A stretch of DNA of 24,385 bases, from contig JAUVXT010000009.1 of NCBI GenBank assembly GCA_030603465.1, positions 1 to 24,385 of the forward strand, read 5' to 3'. This stretch comes from Deltaproteobacteria bacterium. Its GTDB lineage: Bacteria > Desulfobacterota > Syntrophia > Syntrophales > UBA2210. Shown piece after piece: positions 7,433 to 15,492 of this stretch; the first letter of the stretch is position 1; every line of letters begins with the position of its first letter. Both the position numbers and the translations under genes were made by a program. The notes beneath the pieces are model-generated. The model searched no databases. It was given only the letters and a program-made list of their open reading frames with translations, and was not told the origin of the DNA.

Positions 7433-8053
7433 TTATCTTCCGAGTAGCGCAATGCCCGCGTCAAAGGCCCTCATATTGAGCGCCACCTGATCGGTCTTTA
7501 CCCTTTCTGCAATCGCTTCTCTAAAATCTCCGTGCCCTACGGGAAGACGCCCCACACCGCAGAGGGCGCCAAGTATAATCATATTGGCCAGTATGGGATT
7601 GCCCAGACTGCGGGCCTCTTCCGTCGCATCCATAAAGATTGCATGAGGGGTCAATGATTTCACATGCCTCTTGATATCCCCCAGTGAAGGATATGCGTCC
7701 TCGCCCTTGATTACATTGACAGGATATACGGGGTGCGTATTGCATATTAATGTGCATCGGGGATTCCCGTATTGTGCGAGCACCCGTAGGCCCTCGACCG
7801 GTTCCATCGCCGCTATAATGTCGGCTCCGAATGCCGGTATCTGAGGGCTCCAGCTCGATCCTTCGGAGATCCTGATATGGCTCATGACGGACCCCCCCCG
7901 CTGCGAGGCGCCGAATGTCTCTCCCACGGTGACAGAAAATCCTTTATTGACAAACATACTACCCAGCACCCTGGAAGCCATAACGTTACCCTGTCCCCCC
8001 ACACCGGTGATAATGAGGCTATAGGGATCTTTATTGAAACCTGCGCTTCCCAT
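7433..8053 (-). CDS. iorB: Indolepyruvate oxidoreductase subunit beta
   Basis: This is the small subunit of the aryl-pyruvate:ferredoxin oxidoreductase, equivalent to the gamma domain of pyruvate:ferredoxin oxidoreductase, which helps bind CoA. The 206 residues match the family's length. The glycine-rich GVGGQGNVMASRVLG (17-31) and the ETFGASQRGGSVMSHI block are diagnostic. ATG 8053 lies 3 nt after the iorA stop, with GGGAGG about 11 nt upstream in the end of iorA, so translation is probably coupled. It is the last gene of the FrhB-like/iorA/iorB unit and works with IorA in the cytoplasm, converting indolepyruvate, phenylpyruvate or hydroxyphenylpyruvate to the aryl-acetyl-CoA. Confidence 0.92.
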   Translation of the reverse strand: MGSAGFNKDPYSLIITGVGGQGNVMASRVLGSMFVNKGFSVTVGETFGASQRGGSVMSHIRISEGSSWSPQIPAFGADIIAAMEPVEGLRVLAQYGNPRCTLICNTHPVYPVNVIKGEDAYPSLGDIKRHVKSLTPHAIFMDATEEARSLGNPILANMIILGALCGVGRLPVGHGDFREAIAERVKTDQVALNMRAFDAGIALLGR

Positions 8054-8056
8054 GGA

Positions 8057-10003
8057 TCACTCTGCCTCCCTTCTCTTGATGGCCCCCTGCGGGCAGATAT
8101 CGGCACAGACTCCGCATCCGGTACAGATCAACTCATCGATTGTACTGACACCCTTTTCTCTGTTCCAGACGATACCGGGACATCCGAATATGCGGGTACA
8201 TATACGGTTGCATCCGCACTCCTCCCCCAGGCACATCTCTTCATCTATCTCCATTTCATAGCTTTTCCTGCCTTTTCGTTGAGGACTGAGGGCGCATGCC
8301 TGCTGCAATATGAGAACCTTGGCCCCCTCTCTATGTTCCATCATTTCATTGAGCGCCTTTCGGGTTCCTTCAAGATCGAAGGGGTCTGCTTTTTCGACGC
8401 GCGCACCCATCGCCCGGCATATTTCAGCAATATCGAGGGCGGGCATCTCCTCACCCATGGCATTGGCGGCTATCCCCGGGTGAGCCTGAAAGCCTGTCAT
8501 AGCGGTACCGCTGTTATCGAGACTAACAAGTGAAAAGGGAGATGTCTGGAGCACCGCGATAGCCATTGCGTGCATGGCCGCAAGAAAAAATAAAGAATCG
8601 CCGCATACGGCAACGACCGGCTGATCCATTCCGAATTGTGTCAGCTTCCCAAAACCACTCGCAATACCGCTTCCAGATCCCATGGAGTGCACCGTTTTTA
8701 ATGTACTGAATCCGCATGGCAACATGCCGAGGGTGTAACACCCGATATCGCCGCATACGAAGCCCTTTCTGTTATCCATCTCGATGGCGTTATGGATCGA
8801 CCAGTATGACGCCCTGTGGGGGCAGCCGGGACAGAAGGTCATCTCTCTTTTGGGGACAACTGTCTCCGCCAGTTTTCGGGCCTTTCCCGCGAAGGCTTCT
8901 GGCATGGATTTTCGCTTCAGGCCTAAGACAGAAGACAGTGCCCCGATGACCAGGTCGGGGTTCATCTCCCCTACGGAGGGAATATGCCCGGAACGCTTTC
9001 CATAAAATGTCTTTATCCCGATCTCGGGAGCCATTTCCGCCGCAAGAACCTTGATATTTTCTTCCAGGGTTGGAAGCACCTCTTCGACGATCATGATCCG
9101 GTCGGTCAGGGCAAAATGTCTCTTTATCACATTGCGGGGGAGGGGCCATGTGGTGGCCAGTTTCAGTACCCCCGCTTTCTTCTCCAGGTTGAGTGCCTTT
9201 ATTGCCTCCCTGCTGTACAGATTGCAGGCGCTGCTCGTTACTATCAAAAGCTCGGGTCTTTCCGGGCCATTGTAGGTGTTAAAGGGGCATTCTTCAAAGA
9301 TCCCGGCGGCCTTCCTCAGTTTTTCCTGCTGCGGCCCGTGCTGCAGTTCGGCGGCGCTGACAACCATGCTGATCATGGGACCCTTTTCCTGATCGAGGAG
9401 TGAACCATGAAAGTCAAACTGCGCATGCGCCTTGCCATCGGGGAGCTTGCCATATCGCACATTCCCGCTTGCGTGAGACATCCTAGTCACACTTCTGATC
9501 ATGACCAGGTTTCTTATCTCTTCTGAAAGCTCAAAGGCCCATTTCGTTATATCCTTTGCCTCCTGAAAGTCACCCGGTTCAAGAAGGGGTATCTCCACCA
9601 TCTTGGCGAAGAGACGGGATTCCCCCTCATTGACGCTGGACAGGGCACCGGGATCATCGCAGGAAACGAGGACCATGCCCCCCCTCGTCCCGGAACTTGC
9701 AAGATGAAGGAGAAAATCGGAGGTGACATTGACACCGTTCTGCTTCATAACGCACATGGATCTGAGCCCGGCGAAGGATGCCGCGGCGGCAACCTCGAGG
9801 GCTACTTTCTCATTGACCGACCACTCAACATACAGATTTCTCTCTTTCGCTACACCGGCAAGGGATTCTACGATTTCCGAGGATGGTGTACCCGGATAAC
9901 CCGTAGCAACACTTACTCCCCCTTCCAGGGCCCCTCGGACTATCGCTTCGTTTCCCATGAGGAGATGTGAACTTCCGGCCTCTCCATTTATCAAGTATGA
10001 CAT
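8057..10003 (-). CDS. iorA: Indolepyruvate:ferredoxin oxidoreductase subunit alpha
   Basis: The large, TPP-binding subunit oxidatively decarboxylates aryl-pyruvates (from Trp, Phe, Tyr) to acyl-CoA while reducing ferredoxin. Visible features are LLMGNEAIVRGALEGGV and GYPGTPSSE at the N-terminus, the CPGCPHR motif, GDIGCYTLGMLP, and the TPP signature GDSLFF through DNSGTAMTGFQAHPG. A C-terminal ferredoxin-like tail begins near residue 591. Its last cluster is the normal CTGCGVCADICP, but the first reads CLGEECGCNRICTRIFGCP, which differs in spacing from the usual C-x2-C-x2-C-x4-CP. I prefer ATG 10003, which shares one base with the upstream TAA (TAATG) and has AGGGGTG upstream, over GTG 10012; this gives 648 residues. 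Confidence 0.93.
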   Translation of the reverse strand: MSYLINGEAGSSHLLMGNEAIVRGALEGGVSVATGYPGTPSSEIVESLAGVAKERNLYVEWSVNEKVALEVAAAASFAGLRSMCVMKQNGVNVTSDFLLHLASSGTRGGMVLVSCDDPGALSSVNEGESRLFAKMVEIPLLEPGDFQEAKDITKWAFELSEEIRNLVMIRSVTRMSHASGNVRYGKLPDGKAHAQFDFHGSLLDQEKGPMISMVVSAAELQHGPQQEKLRKAAGIFEECPFNTYNGPERPELLIVTSSACNLYSREAIKALNLEKKAGVLKLATTWPLPRNVIKRHFALTDRIMIVEEVLPTLEENIKVLAAEMAPEIGIKTFYGKRSGHIPSVGEMNPDLVIGALSSVLGLKRKSMPEAFAGKARKLAETVVPKREMTFCPGCPHRASYWSIHNAIEMDNRKGFVCGDIGCYTLGMLPCGFSTLKTVHSMGSGSGIASGFGKLTQFGMDQPVVAVCGDSLFFLAAMHAMAIAVLQTSPFSLVSLDNSGTAMTGFQAHPGIAANAMGEEMPALDIAEICRAMGARVEKADPFDLEGTRKALNEMMEHREGAKVLILQQACALSPQRKGRKSYEMEIDEEMCLGEECGCNRICTRIFGCPGIVWNREKGVSTIDELICTGCGVCADICPQGAIKRREAE

Positions 10004-11142
10004 TATTCGCACCCCTGACTTGCAACCATTATCCGTTCAAGGATTTCGCCTCTCAGCCTTACCATTGACCTCTTCTCCGCATCCGGGGTATTTATCATCC
10101 CCGCATCCCCTGCCTTTTTAAGGGCCCTTTTTTTCTTATTTTCAGAAGCCCAGGTGAGGTGTTCCATCGCATCCTCAGGGATCCCATCGACGATTAAGTA
10201 CCCTTCATCTACGGCTTCCCTCACAAGTTTTTGGCCTCTTTCCGTCCTTATGATCAGTGTGTTCATGTCCGGCCGGCCCTCCAGCACCCCTACGGAAATG
10301 TCGGAAAATTCCGCGGTCATATCGAAACAATAGGAACAGCTCTCCGGCGTCAGTTTCCTGATTTCATCGAGGGGCATCTCCAATTTCGCGCCATTCGCGA
10401 GATAGACCTCCATTATCTCCGCAGGCGGAGGTGGAATATCGACCTTTGCTATGGATTCGGTCCCTGTTCTCTCCTCTATGAAGTCTTCGAAGGCTCTGAA
10501 ATCCAAGGACCAGGTACAGAAGAGACCGACAACAAAATGCACGGGATCTATACAGTCATTTTCATCGAGCCGGCTTGACCTCATGAGCGCTATGGCCTGC
10601 GCCTGGCATGGCGTGGCAACAATTCCTATCGCTTCGTATCCATCTTGTATTGCCCTGTTCAGGGCGGACACGGTGGGGGCCGCCGTATATTTTGATGTAG
10701 CGCATTTCAATACTTCCTCCGGTTGTGTCACAAAACAGGGAACCGGAAGCAGTCCTTCCCGGCCTGTGAGAACAGCGCCGTCAAGGTAGCCCTTTTTAAG
10801 GGCAAATGACATGATAGCGGAGACTGTTCCCCCCGCCTGGAATTGGGTGCCACCCATCTCCCTCCCCGCCTTTGATATCTCTATGGAATGGTAATGACCC
10901 AGCGGATCGGCGCTGTAGGGGGCTTCGAAACAATGACGGGACAATTCATCCAGATCTAGCTCGACCTTGGGACAGTAGGCAAAACATTTCCCCTCGGAAA
11001 AGGTGCAGGGAAAGAGCATGGCCGTTTTCCCCTTGTATGACTTGAAATAGGGGCAAAGATCGATACAGGCGCCGCATCCGATACAGAGGTCTTTGTGAAT
11101 AACGTCTGAGAGCAGCTCGTAAGGCCCGGAATTTTTCACCAT
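10003..11142 (-). CDS. FrhB/FpoF-like flavin and Fe-S oxidoreductase subunit
   Basis: This 379-residue protein has an N-terminal ferredoxin motif CIGCGACIDLCP (Cys20, 23, 26, 30) and further cysteines at 46, 53 and 57. The body has the coenzyme F420 hydrogenase/dehydrogenase beta-subunit pattern: TPCQAQAI with Cys179, FCTWS, and CSYCFD-TAEFSDISVG (Cys269, 272; 281-285). Relatives bind FAD and Fe-S clusters and pass electrons between F420, ferredoxin or protein partners. F420 use cannot be assumed in this organism. The stop overlaps the iorA start by one base, so the likely job is electron acceptor or donor for IorAB, for example ferredoxin oxidation toward another carrier. GCAGGAG precedes ATG 11142. 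Family is firm, partner role inferred. Confidence 0.82.
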   Translation of the reverse strand: MVKNSGPYELLSDVIHKDLCIGCGACIDLCPYFKSYKGKTAMLFPCTFSEGKCFAYCPKVELDLDELSRHCFEAPYSADPLGHYHSIEISKAGREMGGTQFQAGGTVSAIMSFALKKGYLDGAVLTGREGLLPVPCFVTQPEEVLKCATSKYTAAPTVSALNRAIQDGYEAIGIVATPCQAQAIALMRSSRLDENDCIDPVHFVVGLFCTWSLDFRAFEDFIEERTGTESIAKVDIPPPPAEIMEVYLANGAKLEMPLDEIRKLTPESCSYCFDMTAEFSDISVGVLEGRPDMNTLIIRTERGQKLVREAVDEGYLIVDGIPEDAMEHLTWASENKKKRALKKAGDAGMINTPDAEKRSMVRLRGEILERIMVASQGCE

Positions 11143-11221
11143 TGAATCTCCTGCGTTAAGACTTATGGGAAAGAAAACATTGTGACAGTAATATCAAAAA
11201 TGGAGCTAAAGTGGAATGATT

Positions 11222-11240
11222 AAATGAGAATTTATCATTT
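11222..11240. promoter_or_regulatory. AT-rich inverted repeat upstream of the FrhB-like gene
   Basis: AAATGA (11222-11227) and TCATTT (11235-11240) are perfectly inverted around 7 nt, in the 133-nt gap before the FrhB-iorAB unit and just past the DUF885 gene. It could be an operator or a weak hairpin. I see no convincing -35/-10 pair here. Confidence 0.3.
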
Positions 11241-11275
11241 TCAGAAACACGCTTCTTCAGTTTTTCAACGGCTTC

Positions 11276-12916
11276 TTATGATGGCCGGCACGCTTCTTCG
11301 GGCCTCTCTCCATGTAATATTGCCCTCCGCAGTCGCTTTTCACAAGAGTGAAAGGGGATTTGCCCGCCTGCGAGAAGAATGTCATGAAAATCTTTCAATG
11401 TCATATGCCGTGAGAATTGACGGCGCAGACCGAGCATTTCATGGAGTCCCATAGCGTAGCAGGACTGATAGCCCGGGGAAAGCGCGAAACGCCGGATCTG
11501 ACGCGCGGCCCGACCGGGAAGGAATCCCAGTTCCTCTAACTTCTTTGCACCCTCAGCCAGTGTAATCTTCCCTGTCTGAAGTTTCACATCCAGTTCCGCT
11601 CTCAGGTTGCGCCAGAGTCGTCGCTTCAAACCGATCAACCGCTTGCTTTTATTTTCGATGTATCCCAGTTCATCGAGAAGATATTCAGCATAACATGCCC
11701 AGCCTTCATAGAAAAGGGCCGACTCAATCTGGCGCCGAATCGGATTGGGATGATGAATCCGGATATGATCCAGTATGTGGTGGCCGGGATATGTTTCATG
11801 GGCCGAAAGATAGGAACAGTGAGCGGCCACCTGTTGCAGATCCTTATCTCCCGGTGTGATATAGAATATTCCTTCTCCGCCTTCTTCACCGGTAAGCGGG
11901 GCCCTGTAAGAAGCGGCCGCCCTGAGCGATTTGAGATATGAAGGCGTCTGGAGTACCATAACCTCCTCTCCGGGGGGAAAGGTGATGATATCCTTGGAAT
12001 ATAGAAAGCGGCGCAGTTTTTTTACCTCTTTCCGATAAAGGCTCATTAATGCTGAAGGAGATGACGCTGAACGCGAAATTTCTCTGTATATTATATCATG
12101 CCATCTTTTTTTACTGTCCACACTGGCCGCAAGTGCGTAAATTTCCTCTTGGGTCTTCCGATATTCCCCCTCCGCTACTTCCAAAATTTCACGGGACGTC
12201 TTTGGATAACCCAGACTGCTGGTAAAGATGGCATCCAGGCCTTCATCACCTATGGCAAATGTCTCTTCAGGCGAAAGCTGCATGAGAGCACGTCTGTATT
12301 CCTCCCATGCATCCAGAACCTTTTCGTTTTGCGCGAGCAGTTCTTTATCTTCTCCCAGAGTTTTCACGACAAAGTCGCTAAAATCACCTTCATAAAAATG
12401 TACGACATCCCGGATCATGGCAAGTGCAATTTCGAGAGAGAGTTCGGAAGGCGTGTAAAGGTTTTTTGCGGCACGCTCGAGAAAGGGGGATATCTGTGAA
12501 AGAAGCTTGAGAAGGTCATCTTTTAACTGATCGGGGGCGCTATATTTACTCGATATGATATGATCCGTTGCAAGGAGGGGAATTTTAACATAGAGGGTGG
12601 GGTCTTTTCGCCAGACCCCGGCATCGCCGAATTCCCTGATAAAACACTTCATGCTCTGTTTTACCAGGGATCGATCTATTTCATCTTCAGGGGTCTCTTC
12701 ATCCTCTACGGAAATTTCATTTAAGAGGCTTTGTACATAACTGATGTAATCCTGAACCCTTTCAGGGTTTATATCGTCGAGGTGTGCGAGATGCCTTATC
12801 GCCTGAGCGGAGCGCGGGAAAAAATAAAACTCATCACTGGCGCACTGGTGGGGCAGATTCCTGCCGAGGTAATCAAAATAATCTTGAGCAATGTCACCGA
12901 CAGTTCTTTTACCCAT
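11276..12916 (-). CDS. DUF885 family protein, putative zinc metallopeptidase
   Basis: This 546-residue protein, mostly helical by composition, has the DUF885 signature HETYPGHH (His373, Glu374, His379, His380) and, about 25 residues on, EGWACYAE (Glu404, Glu411). In DUF885 members these are thought to form a zinc site like that of helical metallopeptidases; substrates are mostly unknown, perhaps peptides. There is no signal peptide (start MGKRTVGDIAQDYF), so it is probably cytoplasmic. It starts 44 nt after the nitroreductase stop, without a strong ribosome-binding site, and may be cotranscribed with it. Length and the C-terminal half (RFALSPGYQSCYAMG) fit the family. Confidence 0.8.
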   Translation of the reverse strand: MGKRTVGDIAQDYFDYLGRNLPHQCASDEFYFFPRSAQAIRHLAHLDDINPERVQDYISYVQSLLNEISVEDEETPEDEIDRSLVKQSMKCFIREFGDAGVWRKDPTLYVKIPLLATDHIISSKYSAPDQLKDDLLKLLSQISPFLERAAKNLYTPSELSLEIALAMIRDVVHFYEGDFSDFVVKTLGEDKELLAQNEKVLDAWEEYRRALMQLSPEETFAIGDEGLDAIFTSSLGYPKTSREILEVAEGEYRKTQEEIYALAASVDSKKRWHDIIYREISRSASSPSALMSLYRKEVKKLRRFLYSKDIITFPPGEEVMVLQTPSYLKSLRAAASYRAPLTGEEGGEGIFYITPGDKDLQQVAAHCSYLSAHETYPGHHILDHIRIHHPNPIRRQIESALFYEGWACYAEYLLDELGYIENKSKRLIGLKRRLWRNLRAELDVKLQTGKITLAEGAKKLEELGFLPGRAARQIRRFALSPGYQSCYAMGLHEMLGLRRQFSRHMTLKDFHDILLAGGQIPFHSCEKRLRRAILHGERPEEACRPS

Positions 12917-12960
12917 ATCGAAAACAGAAAACAGGAAAATAGGGGAATAACTGTTTAACC

Positions 12961-13629
12961 CTATTTTACCCGGGTGGTGATACTCTCTATCGGCTCCCTT
13001 TTTGTCTCTATACTGTTTGCCGGGAAATCCCGGTCCGGGTAACCGATAGCAACAGCAATGATTATCTTTTTTGAATCGGGAATACCTGCAATTTCCCTGA
13101 GCGCCTGCGGATATTTGAGTCCCTGATCTTCAACACAGGTTCCCAGATCGTAATCCAGCGCGGCGAGACAGATATTCTGCATCACTGCGCCTACATCGAG
13201 CAAGGGTCCGCACTCGGAAAGCGATCGATCCACTGTTATGATAATAACCGCAGGTGCATCAAAGTACCGAAAGCCCCGTTCCATCCATTGAACTCTTTTC
13301 TCCTTGTCTTCCCGTGCTATATCCATAATCTGAAAAATCTGCTTCGCCAGGTCTATCTGCCGGCGGCGAAACACGCCATCGGGAGGCCATCCCATAACTG
13401 TATGTTCGGGACCGGGAGATTCTCCGGAACGGAGCTTTTCAATATTGATCTTTTTCGCTCTTTCAAGAGCCTCCCCCGTAAGGACGGTAAATTCCCATGG
13501 CTGCGTGTTCATTGCAGAGGGGGCGTTTATTGCAATCTCCAGGATTTTCATGAGAATCTCTTCCGGTACCGGATCCGGGTTAAACTTTCTTATGCTCTTC
13601 CTCATTCGTATGGCATCTACACTTTTCAT
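12961..13629 (-). CDS. Nitroreductase family FMN oxidoreductase
   Basis: This 222-residue protein opens MKSVDAIRMRKSIRKF, where Arg8, Arg10, Ser12 and Arg14 fit the FMN-phosphate motif (RRSIR type). It continues with APSAMNTQPWEF (37-48) and a C-terminal block with GTCVEDQGL and AIAIGYPD-like residues. Family members are homodimeric flavoproteins that reduce nitro compounds, quinones or flavins with NAD(P)H; the true substrate is open. The start is set by AAAGGAG seven nt before ATG 13629; the open frame runs 66 nt further upstream but has no such site. A promoter with a palindrome in its spacer lies upstream. It sits between nth and the DUF885 gene on the same strand. Confidence 0.85.
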   Translation of the reverse strand: MKSVDAIRMRKSIRKFNPDPVPEEILMKILEIAINAPSAMNTQPWEFTVLTGEALERAKKINIEKLRSGESPGPEHTVMGWPPDGVFRRRQIDLAKQIFQIMDIAREDKEKRVQWMERGFRYFDAPAVIIITVDRSLSECGPLLDVGAVMQNICLAALDYDLGTCVEDQGLKYPQALREIAGIPDSKKIIIAVAIGYPDRDFPANSIETKREPIESITTRVK

Positions 13630-13678
13630 TCGCTGGCTCCTTTCCGTTTCTCCCGGTTTTCTAAAGTTTGGTGTTTTC

Positions 13679-13706
13679 ATACTAAAGTTGTTCAACTGCC
13701 CGTCAA
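13679..13706 (-). promoter_or_regulatory. Candidate promoter with spacer palindrome, nitroreductase gene
   Basis: On the minus strand TTGACG (13706-13701) and TAGTAT (13684-13679) are 16 nt apart. Within the spacer, AGTTG and CAACT (13686-13690, 13693-13697) form an inverted repeat with a 2-nt centre, a place where a repressor or MerR-type activator could bind. Confidence 0.4.
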
Positions 13707-13744
13707 ATTAAATACGAAAGCGTTTCAATTGCAGGAAACTTCTT

Positions 13745-14401
13745 TCACCTGCTCTTTATGACGCCCACCCGTTCACAATAGTCAGAAATGGAACATTGAC
13801 TGCAGAGGGGTGATATTGGACGACAGATATCCCTCCCGAAGGCAACCAGACAGGTATTATAGATAGCCCAGTATTCTTCGGGGAGTTTTTTCCTAAGGGC
13901 AAATTCGGTCTCATCCGGCGTCTTCGTCTTTACATATCCCAAACGGTTGGATATCCGGTGAACATGCGTATCCACGCAGATTCCCCTGCCGCCGTATGCC
14001 AGGATAACCACCAGGTTTGCCGTTTTCCTCCCCACGCCCTTCAGGATCAGCAGTTCGTCGATTGTATCGGGGACACGAGAATTGTACCTTTCGACTAATT
14101 CCCGGCAGATATAGAGAATGGTTCGCGCCTTGTTTCTGTAAAAGCCTGCGGGATATATGGCCTTGATAATTTCACCTTCGGATAATCCCAGCATTTCCCC
14201 GGGCGTTGAGGCGAGGGAAAAGAGCCTTTCCGTTGCCGGCCCTGTGACTTCATCCTTTGTCCTTAGGCTGAGAATAGTAGAAATGAGAATCCGGAAGGGA
14301 TCTCGCTTTATATGGGCCATTTCGGCAACAAGGGGAAGTCGATGCGCCGATACATATTGTTTGATAAGTTCAAGAACGGGGGCAATAACTGCATTGTTCA
14401 T
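13745..14401 (-). CDS. nth: Endonuclease III
   Basis: This DNA glycosylase/AP lyase removes oxidised pyrimidines in base-excision repair. At 218 residues it is the usual size. The helix-hairpin-helix is LKGVGRKTANLV (120-131) with the catalytic lysine Lys126, followed by VDTHVHRISNRLG with the catalytic Asp144. The C-terminal [4Fe-4S] motif C-x6-C-x2-C-x5-C is intact (Cys193, 200, 203, 209). The ATG at 14401 lacks a strong Shine-Dalgarno sequence. It lies 82 nt downstream of fdhE, with a dispersed repeat between them, and 115 nt before the nitroreductase start; no functional link with either neighbour is implied. Confidence 0.95.
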   Translation of the reverse strand: MNNAVIAPVLELIKQYVSAHRLPLVAEMAHIKRDPFRILISTILSLRTKDEVTGPATERLFSLASTPGEMLGLSEGEIIKAIYPAGFYRNKARTILYICRELVERYNSRVPDTIDELLILKGVGRKTANLVVILAYGGRGICVDTHVHRISNRLGYVKTKTPDETEFALRKKLPEEYWAIYNTCLVAFGRDICRPISPLCSQCSISDYCERVGVIKSR

Positions 14402-14440
14402 TGAAAATCTTTCAACTGTAATGGATCAGGAGTTGAATAT

Positions 14441-14481
14441 CCCCGCCGCAAGCAGCGGAGAATACGCTCGCGGTTCAGTTC
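14441..14481. repeat. Dispersed 41-bp repeat, copy 2
   Basis: This is the second copy of the element at 1207-1247 (36 of 41 identical by eye), in the same orientation. It starts 3 nt beyond the fdhE stop on the minus strand. A small hairpin CCGC-AAGCA-GCGG lies inside it (14446-14458). The short distance to the stop suggests a role in mRNA 3' end stability, which is inference. Confidence 0.6.
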
Positions 14482-14483
14482 AA

Positions 14484-15317
14484 TCACTCATACCCTTCAT
14501 CATTTGCCAGGATGTCGAGATGAAGCGTGGCTATGTCCTCCACATCAAGGTTTGGTTTTTCCATGGTCTTTCTGAAGTCAACTATCTTGATATATCTGTC
14601 ACATTCATTACACACATCGACACGATATTTCTCCTCACCTTCAATGGTAAAGTAGGACAGTGTCTGTTGCTTATCATTTCCACAGAATGGGCATTTGATG
14701 CGCGCAAAGTACCATTCGACGCCGCACTGACCGCAGAATAGAAACCTTTTTCCCTCTTCTCCCGCCAGCTCGCCTATCTTGGGCTCCTTGCCGCATATAG
14801 GACAGTAACCTTCGGACCAGCCTGAATTGCCGATCACGCTATTATACTTTTCCGCAAGAATCTCCAGAGAAGGCCGCAAACTTTCTTCAATGAGGAAGCT
14901 CAACAGATCGAAGACATTTTCTTCACCCTTCTCTGCGGATTTTTGACGAGATTTGACAACAAAGGAATCACGAACCGCGTCCGCAAATACTATTTCACCC
15001 TTTTCAAATTTCTCTCGTATATCGTTGGTTTCCCCGGGATTTCTCTTTTCCGACCGCTTTAATAAGGCAAAAAAATATTTTTCCGATTCTCCAAGATCGA
15101 TGTCTCCCCCGGCAAAATCAACCAGCGGCAGGCCCCCTTCCAGTTTTTTTTCAACAAGATTCTCATCCACGGTGAAGATGCCTCTTTTGATCTTGCGACG
15201 GTATTCCTCCCTCAGTATCAGAATCTCGCCCAGAATCTCCAGTAATTCCTCATAGTGGGGGTTCATGCCTTTATATTTTTCAATCATTATCAGTGTTTCC
15301 TTCAGTACCTTTGCCAT
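14484..15317 (-). CDS. fdhE: Formate dehydrogenase accessory protein
   Basis: FdhE binds exported formate dehydrogenases before Tat transport and is needed for their activity. The 277-residue protein has the four CxxC pairs of the family: Cys172/175 (CPICG), Cys195/198 (CGQCG), Cys209/212 (CPFCG) and Cys236/239 (CNECDRYIK), which form rubredoxin-like metal sites. The N-terminal 160 residues are helical and charged. GAGG precedes ATG 15317. It lies downstream of fdnGHI on the same strand but behind a strong terminator and with a separate promoter, so it can be expressed apart from the enzyme it serves. Confidence 0.93.
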   Translation of the reverse strand: MAKVLKETLIMIEKYKGMNPHYEELLEILGEILILREEYRRKIKRGIFTVDENLVEKKLEGGLPLVDFAGGDIDLGESEKYFFALLKRSEKRNPGETNDIREKFEKGEIVFADAVRDSFVVKSRQKSAEKGEENVFDLLSFLIEESLRPSLEILAEKYNSVIGNSGWSEGYCPICGKEPKIGELAGEEGKRFLFCGQCGVEWYFARIKCPFCGNDKQQTLSYFTIEGEEKYRVDVCNECDRYIKIVDFRKTMEKPNLDVEDIATLHLDILANDEGYE

Positions 15318-15355
15318 TTCTTACCTCATTTAATCAGCGTTTCACACAGGGATGG

Positions 15356-15384
15356 AATGTACATCCTTTTCTTAGTAAATTCAA
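15356..15384 (-). promoter_or_regulatory. Candidate promoter of fdhE
   Basis: On the minus strand TTGAAT (15384-15379) and TACATT (15361-15356) are 17 nt apart, between the fdn terminator and the fdhE start. Confidence 0.5.
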
Positions 15385-15398
15385 GATTATCTTTCCAG

Positions 15399-15436
15399 TA
15401 AAAAAGACCTGTCCATTCGTGAACAGGCCTTTTTTA
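15399..15436. terminator. Strong, likely bidirectional terminator after fdnGHI
   Basis: A hairpin with A-run and T-run flanks: on the plus strand a run of A, then GACCTGT ... ACAGGCC, then six T. The stem pairs CCTGT with ACAGG plus flanking bases around a CATTCGTG-type loop. On the minus strand it also ends in a T-run, so it can stop fdn transcription 57 nt past fdnI. Confidence 0.8.
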
Positions 15437-15492
15437 CTATAGCTTTATATTGCCACCCTTACAGAGATAAGGGATCGCTTCTTGATCTTCAT

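Noticed and set aside
7877..8533. A 218-codon plus-strand frame opposite iorB and iorA
   Set aside because: It lies antisense to two well-supported genes and has no recognisable motif; a shadow of biased codon use.
10003..11142. A true F420-reducing hydrogenase subunit
   Set aside because: No hydrogenase large or small subunit is nearby, and the operon partners are iorAB; the family includes many proteins that do not use F420.
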